The notes beneath the pieces are model-generated. The model was not told where the DNA came from and did not search any database. It saw nothing but the letters and a program-made list of their open reading frames with translations. From the NCBI GenBank assembly GCA_023390775.1, contig JAEWCF010000049.1:1-61626 (forward strand): a DNA stretch of 61,626 nucleotides, written 5' to 3'. The stretch comes from Bacteroidota bacterium (GTDB taxonomy: Bacteria > Bacteroidota > Bacteroidia > Flavobacteriales > Flavobacteriaceae). Within the stretch, counting starts at the first letter, position 1. Every line of letters begins with the position of its first letter. Positions 53,301-61,626 of this stretch are shown in pieces. Position numbers and translations under genes: made by a program.

Positions 53301-56300
53301 AGCGGCACACCCTTTAGCGTGACCGTTACGGTAAACCCCGTCCCCAGTGTAGTGAACATCACCCGAAACGTTTGTAATGGCCAACCCTTTACCATTACAC
53401 CCGCTAATGGAGGCGGAAGCATCGTACCTGCAGGTACAACCTTTTCCTGGCCCGCACCCGTTGTGACCGGCGGGATCACGGGAGGAACGGCGGGTAGCGG
53501 GCTAACGTCGCTCAACCAGACTTTGGTAAACCCGACTTCCACAGTCCAAACCGCCACTTATACGGTGACGCCGGCCACGGCTAATTGTACCGGGACGCCG
53601 TTTACCATTACGGTTTCGGTCAACCCATCACCGACTGCAGCCGTGTCGGTAGCCTCGCAAACCATTTGTTCGGGAACGGCGATCTCGCCCTTTTTGGTGA
53701 CCAACTCAAACAACATTCCGTGTGGCGTACTTTACAATTGGGTGCGCGACAACACGACAGCGGTCACGGGTACGGCTTCCGGGAGTGCCAACATCGCCAT
53801 GGGCGGAACCTACAGTTTCTCCCCCGTATTGACCAACACGACAAATACGCCGCAGACCGTCACCTTCATCATTACTCCTTCAAATAATGGCATACCGGGA
53901 ACTCCCGTGACCGCGACGGTTACCGTCCTTGCGCCTTCGGCAGGGGGCGTTGCGACTACTTCGGCGCCGGGCATTACGCCGCTGGTGACCGTCACAACGG
54001 TTTGCCACTTCGCATCGGGCACCCTTTACCTTCAAAATCAAACGGGCAACGTGGTCCGTTGGGAATCATCGACCAATGGAGGCGTAACCTGGACCCAGAT
54101 CGCCGAAACGGGGACCTCGCATAATTATGTAAATCTGACCGTAACCACCATCTTCCGGGCCGTTATTCAAAATGGAACCTGTAACACGGCCAATTCTGCG
54201 GTTGCGATTGTCAACGTCGTGCCCAACGTCAAACCTACACCGGTCACTGCTACCCCGCAAACGATTTGCGTGGGGCAATCTTCGGTACTCAATTCACAAA
54301 GCGGTTATGCAACCAGTTCACAACTGGCGGCCGGTGGAGCGTTCCAGTCCTCCAATCCTCAGGGATGGCTCGTGGACGGTTGTGGCAACTGTTTGAGCGC
54401 CGGAGGGAGCAACACCAATCCGGGGCCGTTCCAGTTGAGCGCAACCAATGGCGGAACCTATTCGGGCATTAATTATACGTCCACCGGAAAATTCGCGATT
54501 GCGAACGGTGCCTTCGATTCGGTAATGGAGACACCTGTTTTCAATACCTTTGGATTGGCCACGGCCTCCTTGCAATTTAACCACGCCTTCAACCTATTGG
54601 CCGGTGCGTGGGTGCGTGTCGAGCTTTCGCTTGACGGAGGCGCAACGTGGGGCGTGACGCTTCAGCAGTGGAACGGTCCCGCGGTAAGATCGCCTTACAA
54701 CAACTTTCCGCTGTCGAATATCAGCCTGAACAATTATATCGGCCAGGCCAACCTTAAAGTCCGTTTTGTATATCATGGCGTGGGCGCAAGTTCATGGGCG
54801 ATCGACAACATCCGCATACCCGAAATGCCGAACAACCTTACCACGCAATGGATCGACGTGGCTACCGACAGCGTGATCAGCACCGCAGCCTCGCTCACCG
54901 TAACGCCGACCCAAACGACAACCTACGCCATTGTGTCATCCTTAAATGGTTGCACCAGCTATGGGCCGGAAGGGACCACGTACATCACCGTTTATGTCAA
55001 CCCGCGCCCTACCGCCGTTATCGGTACCAATCAAACCATTTGCCTTGGCGGGACCGCTACATTCAGCGTTCAGTTGACGGGTGTTGCGCCCTGGTCGCTT
55101 ACCTACAGCAATGGCGTCACTTCGACAACTGTCAACAACATCATGAGTAGCCCGTACACGTTTTCGGTCCCGAATATTCTGGCCAACCAAACCTACACGA
55201 TTACCGCACTCAATGATACGCGTTGCACCGCGCAGCCCCAACACCTGACCGGATCGGCCACCGTTACGGTGCTCAACGGGCAGCAGGGCCTTTGGACAGG
55301 ACTGGTCAGCACCGACTGGTTTGATTGCATGAACTGGGCAGGCGGATTGCCTAATGCGACAGTGAATGCCGTGATTCCGGCCGGAATGCCGAGGATGCCC
55401 GTAATTGATCCGTCGAATTCCGCTTTTGCGGCAGCTTATTCCAACATTGCCTCGGCTCGGGACGTCCTGATCGCCAATGGCGCTTCCCTGACCATGCCGG
55501 CCGGAAATTCACTCTTGCAGGTTAGCCGCGACTGGCTCAACAGCGGAACGTTTACCGCAGGGCTTGGAACAGTATCTTTCAACGGAAGTGCCGCGAGCCA
55601 GGTTCAGAATATCAACGTCGGAATCAAGAACAACGAACAGTTCTACAACATGGTCGTCAATGCCGGTGCTGGCGCCCTCGGGGTCAGCGTAGTCAACGGC
55701 TTTGAACTCACGGTTGCCAACCACCTCACGCTGACAAGCGGCGATCTTCGCCTGACCGGAGAGGCTCAGCTTGTCCAGCACGGCACAACGCCAAATCCCA
55801 CAACGGGAACGGGCAAATTGTTGCGTGACCAGCAGGGCACTCAGAGCAGTTTCAACTACAACTACTGGTCTTCGCCCGTAAGTGCCAACAATGTCAATTA
55901 CACCGTGGCATCGGTACTCCGCGACGGAACCAATTCGGCAACCGCGCCGTTCAACCCCGGCACGATCAATTTCGGAAACGGCGTTTATTTTGCCGACGGC
56001 GTCCTGGCGAGCCCTATCAAGATCAGCAATTCCTGGATCAACAAGTTTACGGCGGTCAGCAACAATTACTACAGCTGGCAATACATCGGAAGCACGGGAA
56101 CCGTCAAGGTGGGCGAAGGCTTTACCATGAAGGGAACTTCGGGCTCAGCCGCGGTCACCGACCTGCAGAACTATACCTTTGTTGGTAAGCCCAACAACGG
56201 CGATATCACCTTATCCATCGCGCCCGGACAGAGCTACCTCATCGGCAATCCGTATCCGTCGGCACTGGACGCAGACCAATTTATCCGGGACAACATCCTT

Positions 56301-57362
56301 GACGGCGGCAACGCTTCGAGCAATGTCTTTACGGGTGCGCTCTATTTTTGGGATCATTTCGGAGGGCAGACGCACCTGGTGGCCGGCTATGTTGGCGGCT
56401 ATGCGACCTACACGTTGATGGGCGGTGTCGTGGGGATCGCGAACAGTCCGCTGAACATCAATGACGGTTCGATGGGCAGCAAAGTGCCGACACGCTACGT
56501 CGCCGTGGGCCAGGCATTCTTTATCGGCACCATCGCCGATCCATCGCTAACGACAAACAATCCCAACCTCACCTCCCCGGTAACCGGAGGGCCCGTAGTG
56601 TTCAAAAATTCGCAGCGCGCCTTCAGGACCGAAGCGGCCGGGTCCGTATTCTTCAGGTCGCAAAACAATTATGTGAGCGTGCCATCGGAGGATGCAAGGC
56701 CAAAGATCAGGCTTAATTACAGCGGCCCGGGCGGACTCCACAGGCAGATCCTGACGGGAGCCGATGAGTTCGCAAGCCACAATTTCGACCTGGGCTATGA
56801 CGCGCCGATGATCGACATCAGTGCCGACGATATGTATTTCGAGATTGGATCGGGCAAACTGGCCATCCAGGCGGTAGCCGCTTTCGATGCCGAAACGGTC
56901 ATCCCGTTGGGTGTCAAGGTAACCAATGCGGGAACTTCGACAATTTCGCTTGGGCAGGTGGAAAACGCCGATGGATTAAATATTTATATCCATGACAATG
57001 TGACCGGAACTTTCTACAACCTATTGGAAGGCGCCGCCGAAATTCCACTGTCACCCGGGCAATATGACGGCCGATTCTCGTTGCGTTTCAGCGAAACCTA
57101 TCTTGGAATCAACAATCCCGGAAACGCTTCGATCGCAGCAGTGGCTTACAATGCCGAGTCGCAGGTCATCAGCATCAAAACCGATTCGTGGGTCAACAAA
57201 GTCGAATTGTACGACATGGCGGGCCGTTTCGTGGCCAAGCCGGTTGTTGAGCAAGCCAATGCACAATGGAATGGCAAGGTCGGCGGGATCGCAGCCGGTG
57301 CGTACATTGTAAGGATCGACACCGATTCGGGGGTCATCAGCCAAAAAATCCTGGTGAAATAA
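50355..57362 (+). CDS. Giant T9SS-secreted adhesin with TIG, Ig-like and PKD-like modules
   Basis: 2335 residues from ATG 50355 (a TTG six codons upstream is less likely). Signal peptide to about residue 38 (ending STAQ). In order: an N-terminal beta domain (40-205); an IPT/TIG-like domain (about 210-280); two Big2-like domains with GGVWSSSAPSIASV and GGTWTSSNPAVATV; five Ig-like modules with LSYQWYKG / LTYQWFKG (about 425-890); three PKD-like modules (about 890-1180, SICSGGSYSITP type); a CUB/LamG-like segment (WAIDNIRIPEM); and a shared C-terminal module from LWTGLVSTDWFDCMNW (nt 55287) with YLIGNPYPSALDADQF. A type A T9SS sorting domain ends it (VELYDMAGRF, AYIVRIDTD). Adhesion or matrix role inferred. 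Confidence 0.9.
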   Translation: MKQFYFNLKTVSLLDPKVIATSVLLTLLIFAAPKSTAQISGPLNPGAAVNAVGVGAVNWTNATNALIADGNSATVTISTGQFSRYLRTSSFGFAIPATSVINGIELRVTRRANANSGSIVDSFVQLVQGTAAVGANKANTSVLWGDTFQTVVYGGPNDKWGTTLTASDINAANFGAQLSVGTTSNSRTAYVDNMRLTVYFTPPPTITSFNNSPACYGSATTVTLTGTHLLNASSVTFNGVAAAFTVISNTQISAQLPATATTGTIAVTTPSGTATSASPFTVNPLPVVGPISGAGAVCAGSSIALSNATPGGVWSSSAPSIASVNASGIVTGLIAGNAVIRYTVTDANGCSSQVTFPVAVNALPVVSAPASVCVGQTVQLSPASGGTWTSSNPAVATVDNSGLVTGAAAGSATFTFTDSTTNCSRTTSAVQVYDLPAIVSQPVSQSVCSGETTSFSVTASGTSLSYQWYNGASPMANGPGISGVNTPTLTLSNIQVSQASDYHVVIGSICNGTIASVSATLSVTEKVSIVAQPLANITGCENGSVQMTVSATGAGLSYQWYKGAVMLSDDADVSGATTATLTLNNLTTAMAGSYHVVVSGTSPCAPVTSSNSVLAVESAPVITQQPASVTSCTGNPVVFQANASGGALTYQWFKGSTALVNGGNVSGANSATLTLNPVTIADGGDYHVEVTGNCAPPAVSDNATLSVIEAVTITSQPLAAQSACTGETASFTVSATGDGLTYQWYKGATLLNDGGSISGATTSTLTISPVISSDAASNYRVVVTGTTPCGSMTSANAALTVNQSPAITTQPVATLARCSGQSATFSVVATGGSLTYQWFHNGIPLTNGGSISGATSNSLVIDPVATTDSGTYHVVVGNPCLNDAVSNSTSLVVNQRPVIPAQSVTICSGGSYSITPVNGMPNASVIVPANTVYSWSAPTGAGITGGQAQSQQSSIFGTLNNITNIVRSVTFNVTPLNTDGTCSGTPFSVTVTVNPVPSVVNITRNVCNGQPFTITPANGGGSIVPAGTTFSWPAPVVTGGITGGTAGSGLTSLNQTLVNPTSTVQTATYTVTPATANCTGTPFTITVSVNPSPTAAVSVASQTICSGTAISPFLVTNSNNIPCGVLYNWVRDNTTAVTGTASGSANIAMGGTYSFSPVLTNTTNTPQTVTFIITPSNNGIPGTPVTATVTVLAPSAGGVATTSAPGITPLVTVTTVCHFASGTLYLQNQTGNVVRWESSTNGGVTWTQIAETGTSHNYVNLTVTTIFRAVIQNGTCNTANSAVAIVNVVPNVKPTPVTATPQTICVGQSSVLNSQSGYATSSQLAAGGAFQSSNPQGWLVDGCGNCLSAGGSNTNPGPFQLSATNGGTYSGINYTSTGKFAIANGAFDSVMETPVFNTFGLATASLQFNHAFNLLAGAWVRVELSLDGGATWGVTLQQWNGPAVRSPYNNFPLSNISLNNYIGQANLKVRFVYHGVGASSWAIDNIRIPEMPNNLTTQWIDVATDSVISTAASLTVTPTQTTTYAIVSSLNGCTSYGPEGTTYITVYVNPRPTAVIGTNQTICLGGTATFSVQLTGVAPWSLTYSNGVTSTTVNNIMSSPYTFSVPNILANQTYTITALNDTRCTAQPQHLTGSATVTVLNGQQGLWTGLVSTDWFDCMNWAGGLPNATVNAVIPAGMPRMPVIDPSNSAFAAAYSNIASARDVLIANGASLTMPAGNSLLQVSRDWLNSGTFTAGLGTVSFNGSAASQVQNINVGIKNNEQFYNMVVNAGAGALGVSVVNGFELTVANHLTLTSGDLRLTGEAQLVQHGTTPNPTTGTGKLLRDQQGTQSSFNYNYWSSPVSANNVNYTVASVLRDGTNSATAPFNPGTINFGNGVYFADGVLASPIKISNSWINKFTAVSNNYYSWQYIGSTGTVKVGEGFTMKGTSGSAAVTDLQNYTFVGKPNNGDITLSIAPGQSYLIGNPYPSALDADQFIRDNILDGGNASSNVFTGALYFWDHFGGQTHLVAGYVGGYATYTLMGGVVGIANSPLNINDGSMGSKVPTRYVAVGQAFFIGTIADPSLTTNNPNLTSPVTGGPVVFKNSQRAFRTEAAGSVFFRSQNNYVSVPSEDARPKIRLNYSGPGGLHRQILTGADEFASHNFDLGYDAPMIDISADDMYFEIGSGKLAIQAVAAFDAETVIPLGVKVTNAGTSTISLGQVENADGLNIYIHDNVTGTFYNLLEGAAEIPLSPGQYDGRFSLRFSETYLGINNPGNASIAAVAYNAESQVISIKTDSWVNKVELYDMAGRFVAKPVVEQANAQWNGKVGGIAAGAYIVRIDTDSGVISQKILVK

Positions 57363-57374
57363 AAAATAGCGAAG

Positions 57375-57399
57375 CCCTCCAAAAACGGAGGGTTTTTTT
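57375..57399 (+). terminator. Terminator of the 2335-residue adhesin gene
   Basis: CCCTCC (57375-57380) pairs with GGAGGG (57387-57392), followed by seven T residues, 12 nt after the stop codon. Confidence 0.85.
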
Positions 57400-57451
57400 A
57401 TTCATTTTTTACCCGATGCGGACTCTTGGTGTTATCCATATGTTTTGCTGA

Positions 57452-57910
57452 GGGGCATTTCCGCAAAAGGTGTTGCATGGAAAGGCCAAGGTTTTCCATC
57501 ATATGCCGGAGAACACCGCACAGCTCGTGATCACACATGTAGGTTACCATCCCCAGGTGCTGCGGTCTTCGGATTTTCCGGACAGGCTTGTGCGGTACGT
57601 GGTGCCGATGCAGGCCGGGATCACTGAATGAAAGCCGGTCGCTATACTTTCGGCGGCGCATCGCAAACAACTGATCAATACTTTCGTCGCCTACTTTAAC
57701 GGAACGCCAAAAAACGCCTCGCAAAGCCGGATCATGATTCCTGAAGAAATTGTCTTTCACATCAATGACGATGTGTTTCGGCAAGCATCTGCAGCCGAGC
57801 CGCTGATCATTGAAAACCGCGGCCAATCGGCGTCATTCACGGGATACATGGCTCGGAAAAAATGGCCGACCTCCTCCCAACCAACTAAGAACCGTTTCTC
57901 CATAAAATAA
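57452..57910 (+). pseudogene. Probable broken gene with one in-frame TGA
   Basis: One plus-strand frame runs 153 codons from 57452 to the TAA at 57908 with a single stop, TGA at 57629-57631. Before it the text reads MPENTAQLVITHVGYHPQVL (from ATG 57503); after it KPVAILSAAHRKQLINTFVA, and FHINDDVFRQAS later, with neighbour-like codon use and natural composition. No start codon lies soon after the TGA, so the second part could not be made alone. It ends directly at a shared terminator. No family recognised. Minus-strand frames here look like shadows (Arg/His-rich). It fills the 592-nt gap before the peptidase gene. Confidence 0.45.
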
Positions 57911-57935
57911 AAAATCCGCCACAGGGGCGGATTTT
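57911..57935. terminator. Bidirectional terminator downstream of the S46 peptidase gene
   Basis: Perfect 10-bp stem (AAAATCCGCC at 57911-57920, GGCGGATTTT at 57926-57935). On the minus strand it is followed by T-rich TTTTATTTTATG, 20 nt after the peptidase stop; on the plus strand it directly follows the TAA of the broken gene. Confidence 0.8.
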
Positions 57936-57954
57936 CCATTTTGTGAATCAAGGA

Positions 57955-60120
57955 TTACGACTTGTTCGCGCTGCCATCGTTCACGATGGTCATCTCGTCC
58001 ACGATGTGCTTGGCGCCGGAGAAGTTCTCAATGGCCCAAAGAACGTAGCGGATATCCACGTTGATGGTACGTTGCAGGTTCTTGTCAAAAATCACGTCGC
58101 CGGCCATGGCCTCGATGTTTCCGTCAAAGGCAAGCCCGATAAGTTCCCCTTTGCCATTGAGTACCGGTGAACCCGAGTTACCGCCGGTGATATCGTTGTC
58201 GGTCAGGAAGTTCACGTGGAGCGAACCGTCCTTGTCGGCATAACGGCCATACTCGCGTTTCTTGTTCATGTCGATGAGCTTGGTGGGAAGATCGAATTCG
58301 GCGTCGCCTTTCTTGTATTTCTTCACCATGCCGTCCATCGTCGTGTAGTTGTTGATCTTCGCGTCGTTGCGTTTGTCGGCGGGCAGTGCACGCACCTTGC
58401 CGTAGGTCAGGCGCAGCGTTGAGTTCGCATCGGGATATTTGATGGAAGCGATCTTGGATTCGCGGAGCCCTTCGACGAGTACGCGGAAACCGGCCCCGAA
58501 GTCGTTCTGTGCCTTGGCGAGCCCGTCCGATTTAGCATTGAAATGCGTGATCATGTCATTTGATAGCAAGAACAACGGATCGTTTGCCAACATGGTTTCA
58601 CTTGGAGCTTCAAGGAACGCCTTGATGCGGTCCTTAGAAGTAAGGATGCTCAGGTCAATGATGGCAGCGGCATATTTGCTGAAGTCATTGTTGTTCTCCT
58701 TGCCGATCTTCTCCACCATAGGGGCAATCGCGTAACCCTTTGATTTGGTTGCATAAAGCGCGAGCTGTGCCGCGAGGATGTCCTTCTCTGCAGGAATGTA
58801 GATTTCCTTGAACATATCGTCGGCCATTTCGGCAATTTGCGGAGCCATTTCCTTGCGCTTCGCAACATCGGCCTTGGCATACATTTCAAGCTGACGGCCA
58901 ATGGTGCGTCCGGCAGTCCCAAATGACGAAGTGCGGAAAAGCTGTTGCAGGTAGTTGTCATGGCGCGCCTTCTCGTTGGTCATCGCATAATACGCGTTGA
59001 TGTTCTTGATCGCGTTGCCATACTTGGCCTTATTTTCAGGCTTGTTGGCCCATTTCTCGAATTTGGCTTCCTGTGCCGCTTTTGATTTCGCCGTACCGAA
59101 TTTTGTCAGCGCATCAATCATTCCCTGGCGGTTTTTCCAGTAGTTGGCAGTCGAAGCGTATTTTGAAGCATACATCAGGTTGACCTCATCGCTCTTGTCC
59201 ATGTGTTTCTTCATGTTGTCCATACCTGTCTTGGCTCCTTCCACCCAGGCAGGGTAAGCGAATTTCACGTTCTGCTCGATACCGCCTGCAGGCATCCACC
59301 GGTTGGTGCGGCCCGGATAACCCAGGATCATCGCGAAATCGCCTTCCTTCACGCCTCCAAGGCTCACGGGAAGGTAGTGCTTCGGTTTTAGTGGAACGTT
59401 TTTCTCTGAATACTCCGCAGGATTGCCGTTTGCATCGGCATATACGCGGAACATCGAAAAGTCGGCGGTATGGCGCGGCCACTCCCAGTTGTCGGTGTCG
59501 CCACCAAATTTCCCGAGGTTTTCAGGCGGTGTCCCCACAAGGCGGACATCCTTGAAATCCTGGTAAACAAAGTAGTAATATTCGTTGCCCTGGAAGAACG
59601 GACGAACCGATACGGTATACTTTCCGCCGCCGTTGTTCTCCTTTTCGATCAGCGCGATTTCCTGGTTGATCGCTTTTTCGCGCTCGGCTTCGGTCATTTT
59701 GTCGTTCACCTTGCCCAAAATGCGCTTGGTCACATCGTCCATGCGGACAAAGAAACGCACGAACAGGCTCGCGGGCTTTATTTCCTCCTTGCGGTTTGCG
59801 GCCCAGAAACCGTTCTTCAACAGGTTCTTCTCGGGTGTTGAAAGCTCCGCGATCGCATCATAGCCGCAGTGGTGGTTGGTGAGCACAAGCCCGTCCTTTG
59901 AGACGATCTCGGCCGTACAGCCGCCATTGAACTGCACGATCGCGTCCTTGAGGCTGTGGTTGTTGATGCTGTAAATTTCCTCAGCGGTCAGCTGAAGCCC
60001 CATCTTCTGCATGTCACGGTGGTTGAGGCGCTCAATGAACATCAGGAACCACATCCCCTCGTCGGCCTTCACCGGGAACGCCGCGAGACACATGGTCACA
60101 AACAAAATCAATTTCTTCAT
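57955..60120 (-). CDS. S46 family dipeptidyl peptidase (DPP7-like)
   Basis: 721 residues, full length. Signal peptide (about 1-19, MKKLILFVTMCLAAFPVKA). The serine-protease triad is visible: H84 in LTNHHCGYDAI, D220 in PRHTADFSMFRVY and S649 in GGNSGSPVLN. A helical domain fills about 280-560. The family trims dipeptides from peptide N-termini in the periplasm. At the specificity site DPP11 has Arg (R673 in Porphyromonas) and DPP7 has Gly; here it is Gly (about 667, AFDGNIEAM), which favours DPP7-type hydrophobic P1 preference. Single gene. Confidence 0.95.
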   Translation of the reverse strand: MKKLILFVTMCLAAFPVKADEGMWFLMFIERLNHRDMQKMGLQLTAEEIYSINNHSLKDAIVQFNGGCTAEIVSKDGLVLTNHHCGYDAIAELSTPEKNLLKNGFWAANRKEEIKPASLFVRFFVRMDDVTKRILGKVNDKMTEAEREKAINQEIALIEKENNGGGKYTVSVRPFFQGNEYYYFVYQDFKDVRLVGTPPENLGKFGGDTDNWEWPRHTADFSMFRVYADANGNPAEYSEKNVPLKPKHYLPVSLGGVKEGDFAMILGYPGRTNRWMPAGGIEQNVKFAYPAWVEGAKTGMDNMKKHMDKSDEVNLMYASKYASTANYWKNRQGMIDALTKFGTAKSKAAQEAKFEKWANKPENKAKYGNAIKNINAYYAMTNEKARHDNYLQQLFRTSSFGTAGRTIGRQLEMYAKADVAKRKEMAPQIAEMADDMFKEIYIPAEKDILAAQLALYATKSKGYAIAPMVEKIGKENNNDFSKYAAAIIDLSILTSKDRIKAFLEAPSETMLANDPLFLLSNDMITHFNAKSDGLAKAQNDFGAGFRVLVEGLRESKIASIKYPDANSTLRLTYGKVRALPADKRNDAKINNYTTMDGMVKKYKKGDAEFDLPTKLIDMNKKREYGRYADKDGSLHVNFLTDNDITGGNSGSPVLNGKGELIGLAFDGNIEAMAGDVIFDKNLQRTINVDIRYVLWAIENFSGAKHIVDEMTIVNDGSANKS

Positions 60121-60440
60121 TTCAAAAAATTAAAAGTTAGCAATACGCGATACAAGTCTTCGCACGGCCGTTAATGTTACACAACGTTGAAAAATAGCCG
60201 GGAAGCGCGCGCTAAGTTAGCTAATTCCCGACAAATCCTTCCGGACAGGTAAGCCAATTTTTTGGGCGAACGGCCGGGCTATCCGCTGTATCCCGCGTTG
60301 CACGTCGGGGATGCCGCTGCTATCCCTGTCGCGCACCTGGGTTGCATAATTACCGGGCCGTAAACCATCGGCACCTTTGAATGATATAAGTGATTTACAA
60401 TGCATTGAATTAAATTTAAGTTCATTTAAAATCAATCAGC
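60121..60440. repeat. 320-nt gap holding a second GCTATCCG-type element (about 60270-60345)
   Basis: No convincing gene. At 60270-60345 lies GGGCTATCCGCTGTATCCC, then GTCGGGGAT, then GCCGCTGCTATCCCTGTC, which matches the word order of the element at 35745-35808 with a longer middle. The 72-codon minus-strand frame over it is an effect of the element. AT-rich leader sequence before the LysM gene fills 60375-60440. Confidence 0.6.
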
Positions 60441-60899
60441 ATGGGACTCTTTTCATTCATCAAGAACGCAGGTAAGAAAATTTTCGGCGACAAGGAAAAA
60501 GAAGCCGCCCCCGAAGAAAGGCAAACCCTAAAGGCTTCGGCACTTTTGGCCTATGTCAAACAACTTGGCCTGCCCTATCAGAACATCAAGATTTCGCTAA
60601 CGGGCGATGACGTCGTGCTCGAGGGCGAGGTCGCCAGCCAACCTGACGCCGAAAAGATCGCGCTCGCCGTGGGCAATGTGGAAGGCGTGGACACCGTGGA
60701 CAACCGAATGCGCGTCACCACACCGGCCGCCCAATCGCAATTCCACACGGTCGTGGAGGGCGACTGGCTGTCCAAAATTGCAAAGAAGTATTACGGCGAC
60801 GAGACCAAGTACAATGTCATTTTCGAGGCCAACAAACCCATGTTGAAGGATCCGGATGAGATCTATCCGGGTCAGGTTTTGAGGATACCCTCTTTGTAG
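60441..60899 (+). CDS. lysM: BON and LysM domain protein (YgaU/Kbp-like)
   Basis: 152 residues, no signal peptide. A BON domain (about 30-92, NIKISLTGDDVVLEGEVASQPDAEKI-like) precedes a LysM domain (about 102-151, TVVEGDWLSKIAKKYYGD then EIYPGQVLRIP). This is the layout of E. coli Kbp/YgaU, a cytoplasmic K+-binding protein; the similarity suggests the same but does not prove it. Single gene. Confidence 0.9.
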   Translation: MGLFSFIKNAGKKIFGDKEKEAAPEERQTLKASALLAYVKQLGLPYQNIKISLTGDDVVLEGEVASQPDAEKIALAVGNVEGVDTVDNRMRVTTPAAQSQFHTVVEGDWLSKIAKKYYGDETKYNVIFEANKPMLKDPDEIYPGQVLRIPSL

Positions 60900-60900
60900 T

Positions 60901-61052
60901 TATGGGTTATGGGTTGTGGGTTTTGAGTTGTGGGATATCAGTACCTCAGGATTTCATCAACAATACAGTTGCGGTAAACCTGCAGGCCGTCGTCCAGTTT
61001 TTGACGACTGACGACTGAAATCTGAAAGCTGAAAGCTGAAAGCTATAAGCCG
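60901..61052. repeat. Repeat words between the LysM and phosphatase genes
   Basis: GGGTTATGGGTTGTGGGTTTTGAG words with four GGG tracts (60904-60934), then TTTTGACGACTGACGACTG and CTGAAAGCTGAAAGCTGAAAGC words up to the phosphatase stop. The AAGCTGAAAGC words are related to those at 21418-21447 inside the ribosomal operon. Confidence 0.65.
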
Positions 61053-61056
61053 ACAA

Positions 61057-61572
61057 CTAATTATGCACCGTCATCTCATGCCACACCACCCCGTCCACAA
61101 CGGTAACCTTGTATAGATTCCCGAACTCGTTTTCGGCCATATTTGGGTAAACGGCAGATCCCACGATGGCATTGACCAGCGCCGGGACGGTGTTGTTGTG
61201 CCCCATGACAAAAATATTCTTGCCGGGATATTTCGCCACCAGGCTCTGCAGCGAGAAACCTGCATGGTTGTATATGGTTATTGATTTACCGATCGCGTTG
61301 GCTATAGGCTCCGCCGTTTGCATGGTCCGGTTGAAATTGGTGCTGTAAACCGCCTCAAACGGCACATCCTGCAGCATTGCGGCCCAGGCTTGTGCGCGCT
61401 GCAACCCGGCTTCCGACAAATTCGGATTTGCTGAATTGTCGGCTTTTTCGGCGTGGCGGATCAGGTAGATGACGGTTTGCACGGGTGGATTTTCTTCAGG
61501 TTGCGGATCATTATTGGATGAGCATGACAAGAATGCGATCGCAAGGATGAATAGGATTCGGTTTAGAGGCAT
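61057..61572 (-). CDS. Histidine phosphatase family lipoprotein
   Basis: 171 residues. Lipobox FLSC near residue 17 then an acidic linker. The phosphoglycerate-mutase-like fold starts with the catalytic RHAEKAD (IYLIRHAE), then NLSEAGLQRAQAWA and YSTNFNRTMQTAEPIA, and the second His is in FVMGHNNTVPALV. Short form like SixA. Substrate unknown; probably a periplasmic phosphatase. Confidence 0.88.
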   Translation of the reverse strand: MPLNRILFILAIAFLSCSSNNDPQPEENPPVQTVIYLIRHAEKADNSANPNLSEAGLQRAQAWAAMLQDVPFEAVYSTNFNRTMQTAEPIANAIGKSITIYNHAGFSLQSLVAKYPGKNIFVMGHNNTVPALVNAIVGSAVYPNMAENEFGNLYKVTVVDGVVWHEMTVHN

Positions 61573-61576
61573 CTGG

Positions 61577-61626
61577 GTTAGTGGCTGGTGGTTAGTGGTT
61601 AGTGGTTAGTGGCTAGTGGCTAGTGG
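61577..61626. repeat. Array of 'TTAGTGGCTAGTGG' words at the window end
   Basis: At least six direct units of TTAGTGG/CTAGTGG/CTGGTGG run to the window edge, just upstream of the phosphatase start, so they sit in its promoter region. The same words build the hairpin at 16234-16280. Confidence 0.7.

Noticed and set aside
57398..57826. A 142-codon minus-strand frame downstream of the last adhesin
   Set aside because: Arg/His-rich shadow; the plus-strand frame with one TGA is more protein-like and ends at a terminator.
60217..60435. A 72-codon minus-strand frame in the gap before the LysM gene
   Set aside because: It lies over the GCTATCCG-type element and reads repeat sequence; no evidence of a real product.

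Overview
The window looks like chromosome from a flavobacterium (Bacteroidota, Flavobacteriaceae-like). The evidence is type IX secretion C-terminal signals, signal peptides ending in AQ, an S46 dipeptidyl peptidase, a TPR-LytS/LytTR pair, Bacteroidota-type promoters (-33 TTG, -7 TAnnTTTG), and a str-S10-spc-alpha ribosomal cluster without tuf, adk or map. Coding GC looks unusually high for Flavobacterium, while the gaps are AT-rich and full of short repeated words. No tRNA, rRNA, CRISPR array or transposase was seen.

Layout. 1-2.3 kb: end of a TPR sensor kinase (gene cut by the window edge) and its LytTR regulator. 2.5-8.9 kb: a secreted protein of unknown function and a 1724-residue T9SS adhesin with nine 219-nt tandem Ig-like repeats. 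9.3-13.5 kb: a stressosome operon (RsbR, RsbS, RsbT) continuing into a GHKL-PP2C fusion and a hybrid histidine kinase with a degenerate RsbT-like front end. There is no sigma factor or response regulator beside it. 13.9-31.4 kb, minus strand: 31 translation and transcription genes (rpsL to rplQ) from a well-formed promoter at 31.4 kb to a terminator at 13.85 kb. 31.6-45.2 kb: outer-membrane, cell-wall, DNA-repair and RNA-modification genes (Omp85-like protein, NlpC/P60 lipoprotein, VOC protein, rlmB, rhomboid protease, rarA, radC, mpl), plus a tightly overlapped operon with a FtsX/MacB-like ABC exporter or importer whose permease has a histidine-rich loop. 45.4-57.4 kb: two giant secreted paralogues (1582 and 2335 residues) sharing a C-terminal module. 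57.4-61.6 kb: an apparently broken gene, the S46 peptidase, a BON-LysM protein and a histidine-phosphatase lipoprotein.

The most notable features are: (1) the stressosome operon, in which three successive proteins each carry an RsbT-like GHKL module and the usual sigma-B output is missing; (2) a set of interspersed repeat 'words' that fill nearly every long gap. Related words form imperfect or perfect hairpins in all five long gaps inside the ribosomal operon, and two other repeat families appear to have supplied the C-terminal ends of the rhomboid and NlpC/P60 proteins; (3) a candidate metal-linked ABC locus.

All functional calls come from reading the sequence and recalling families; no search or structure prediction was run.
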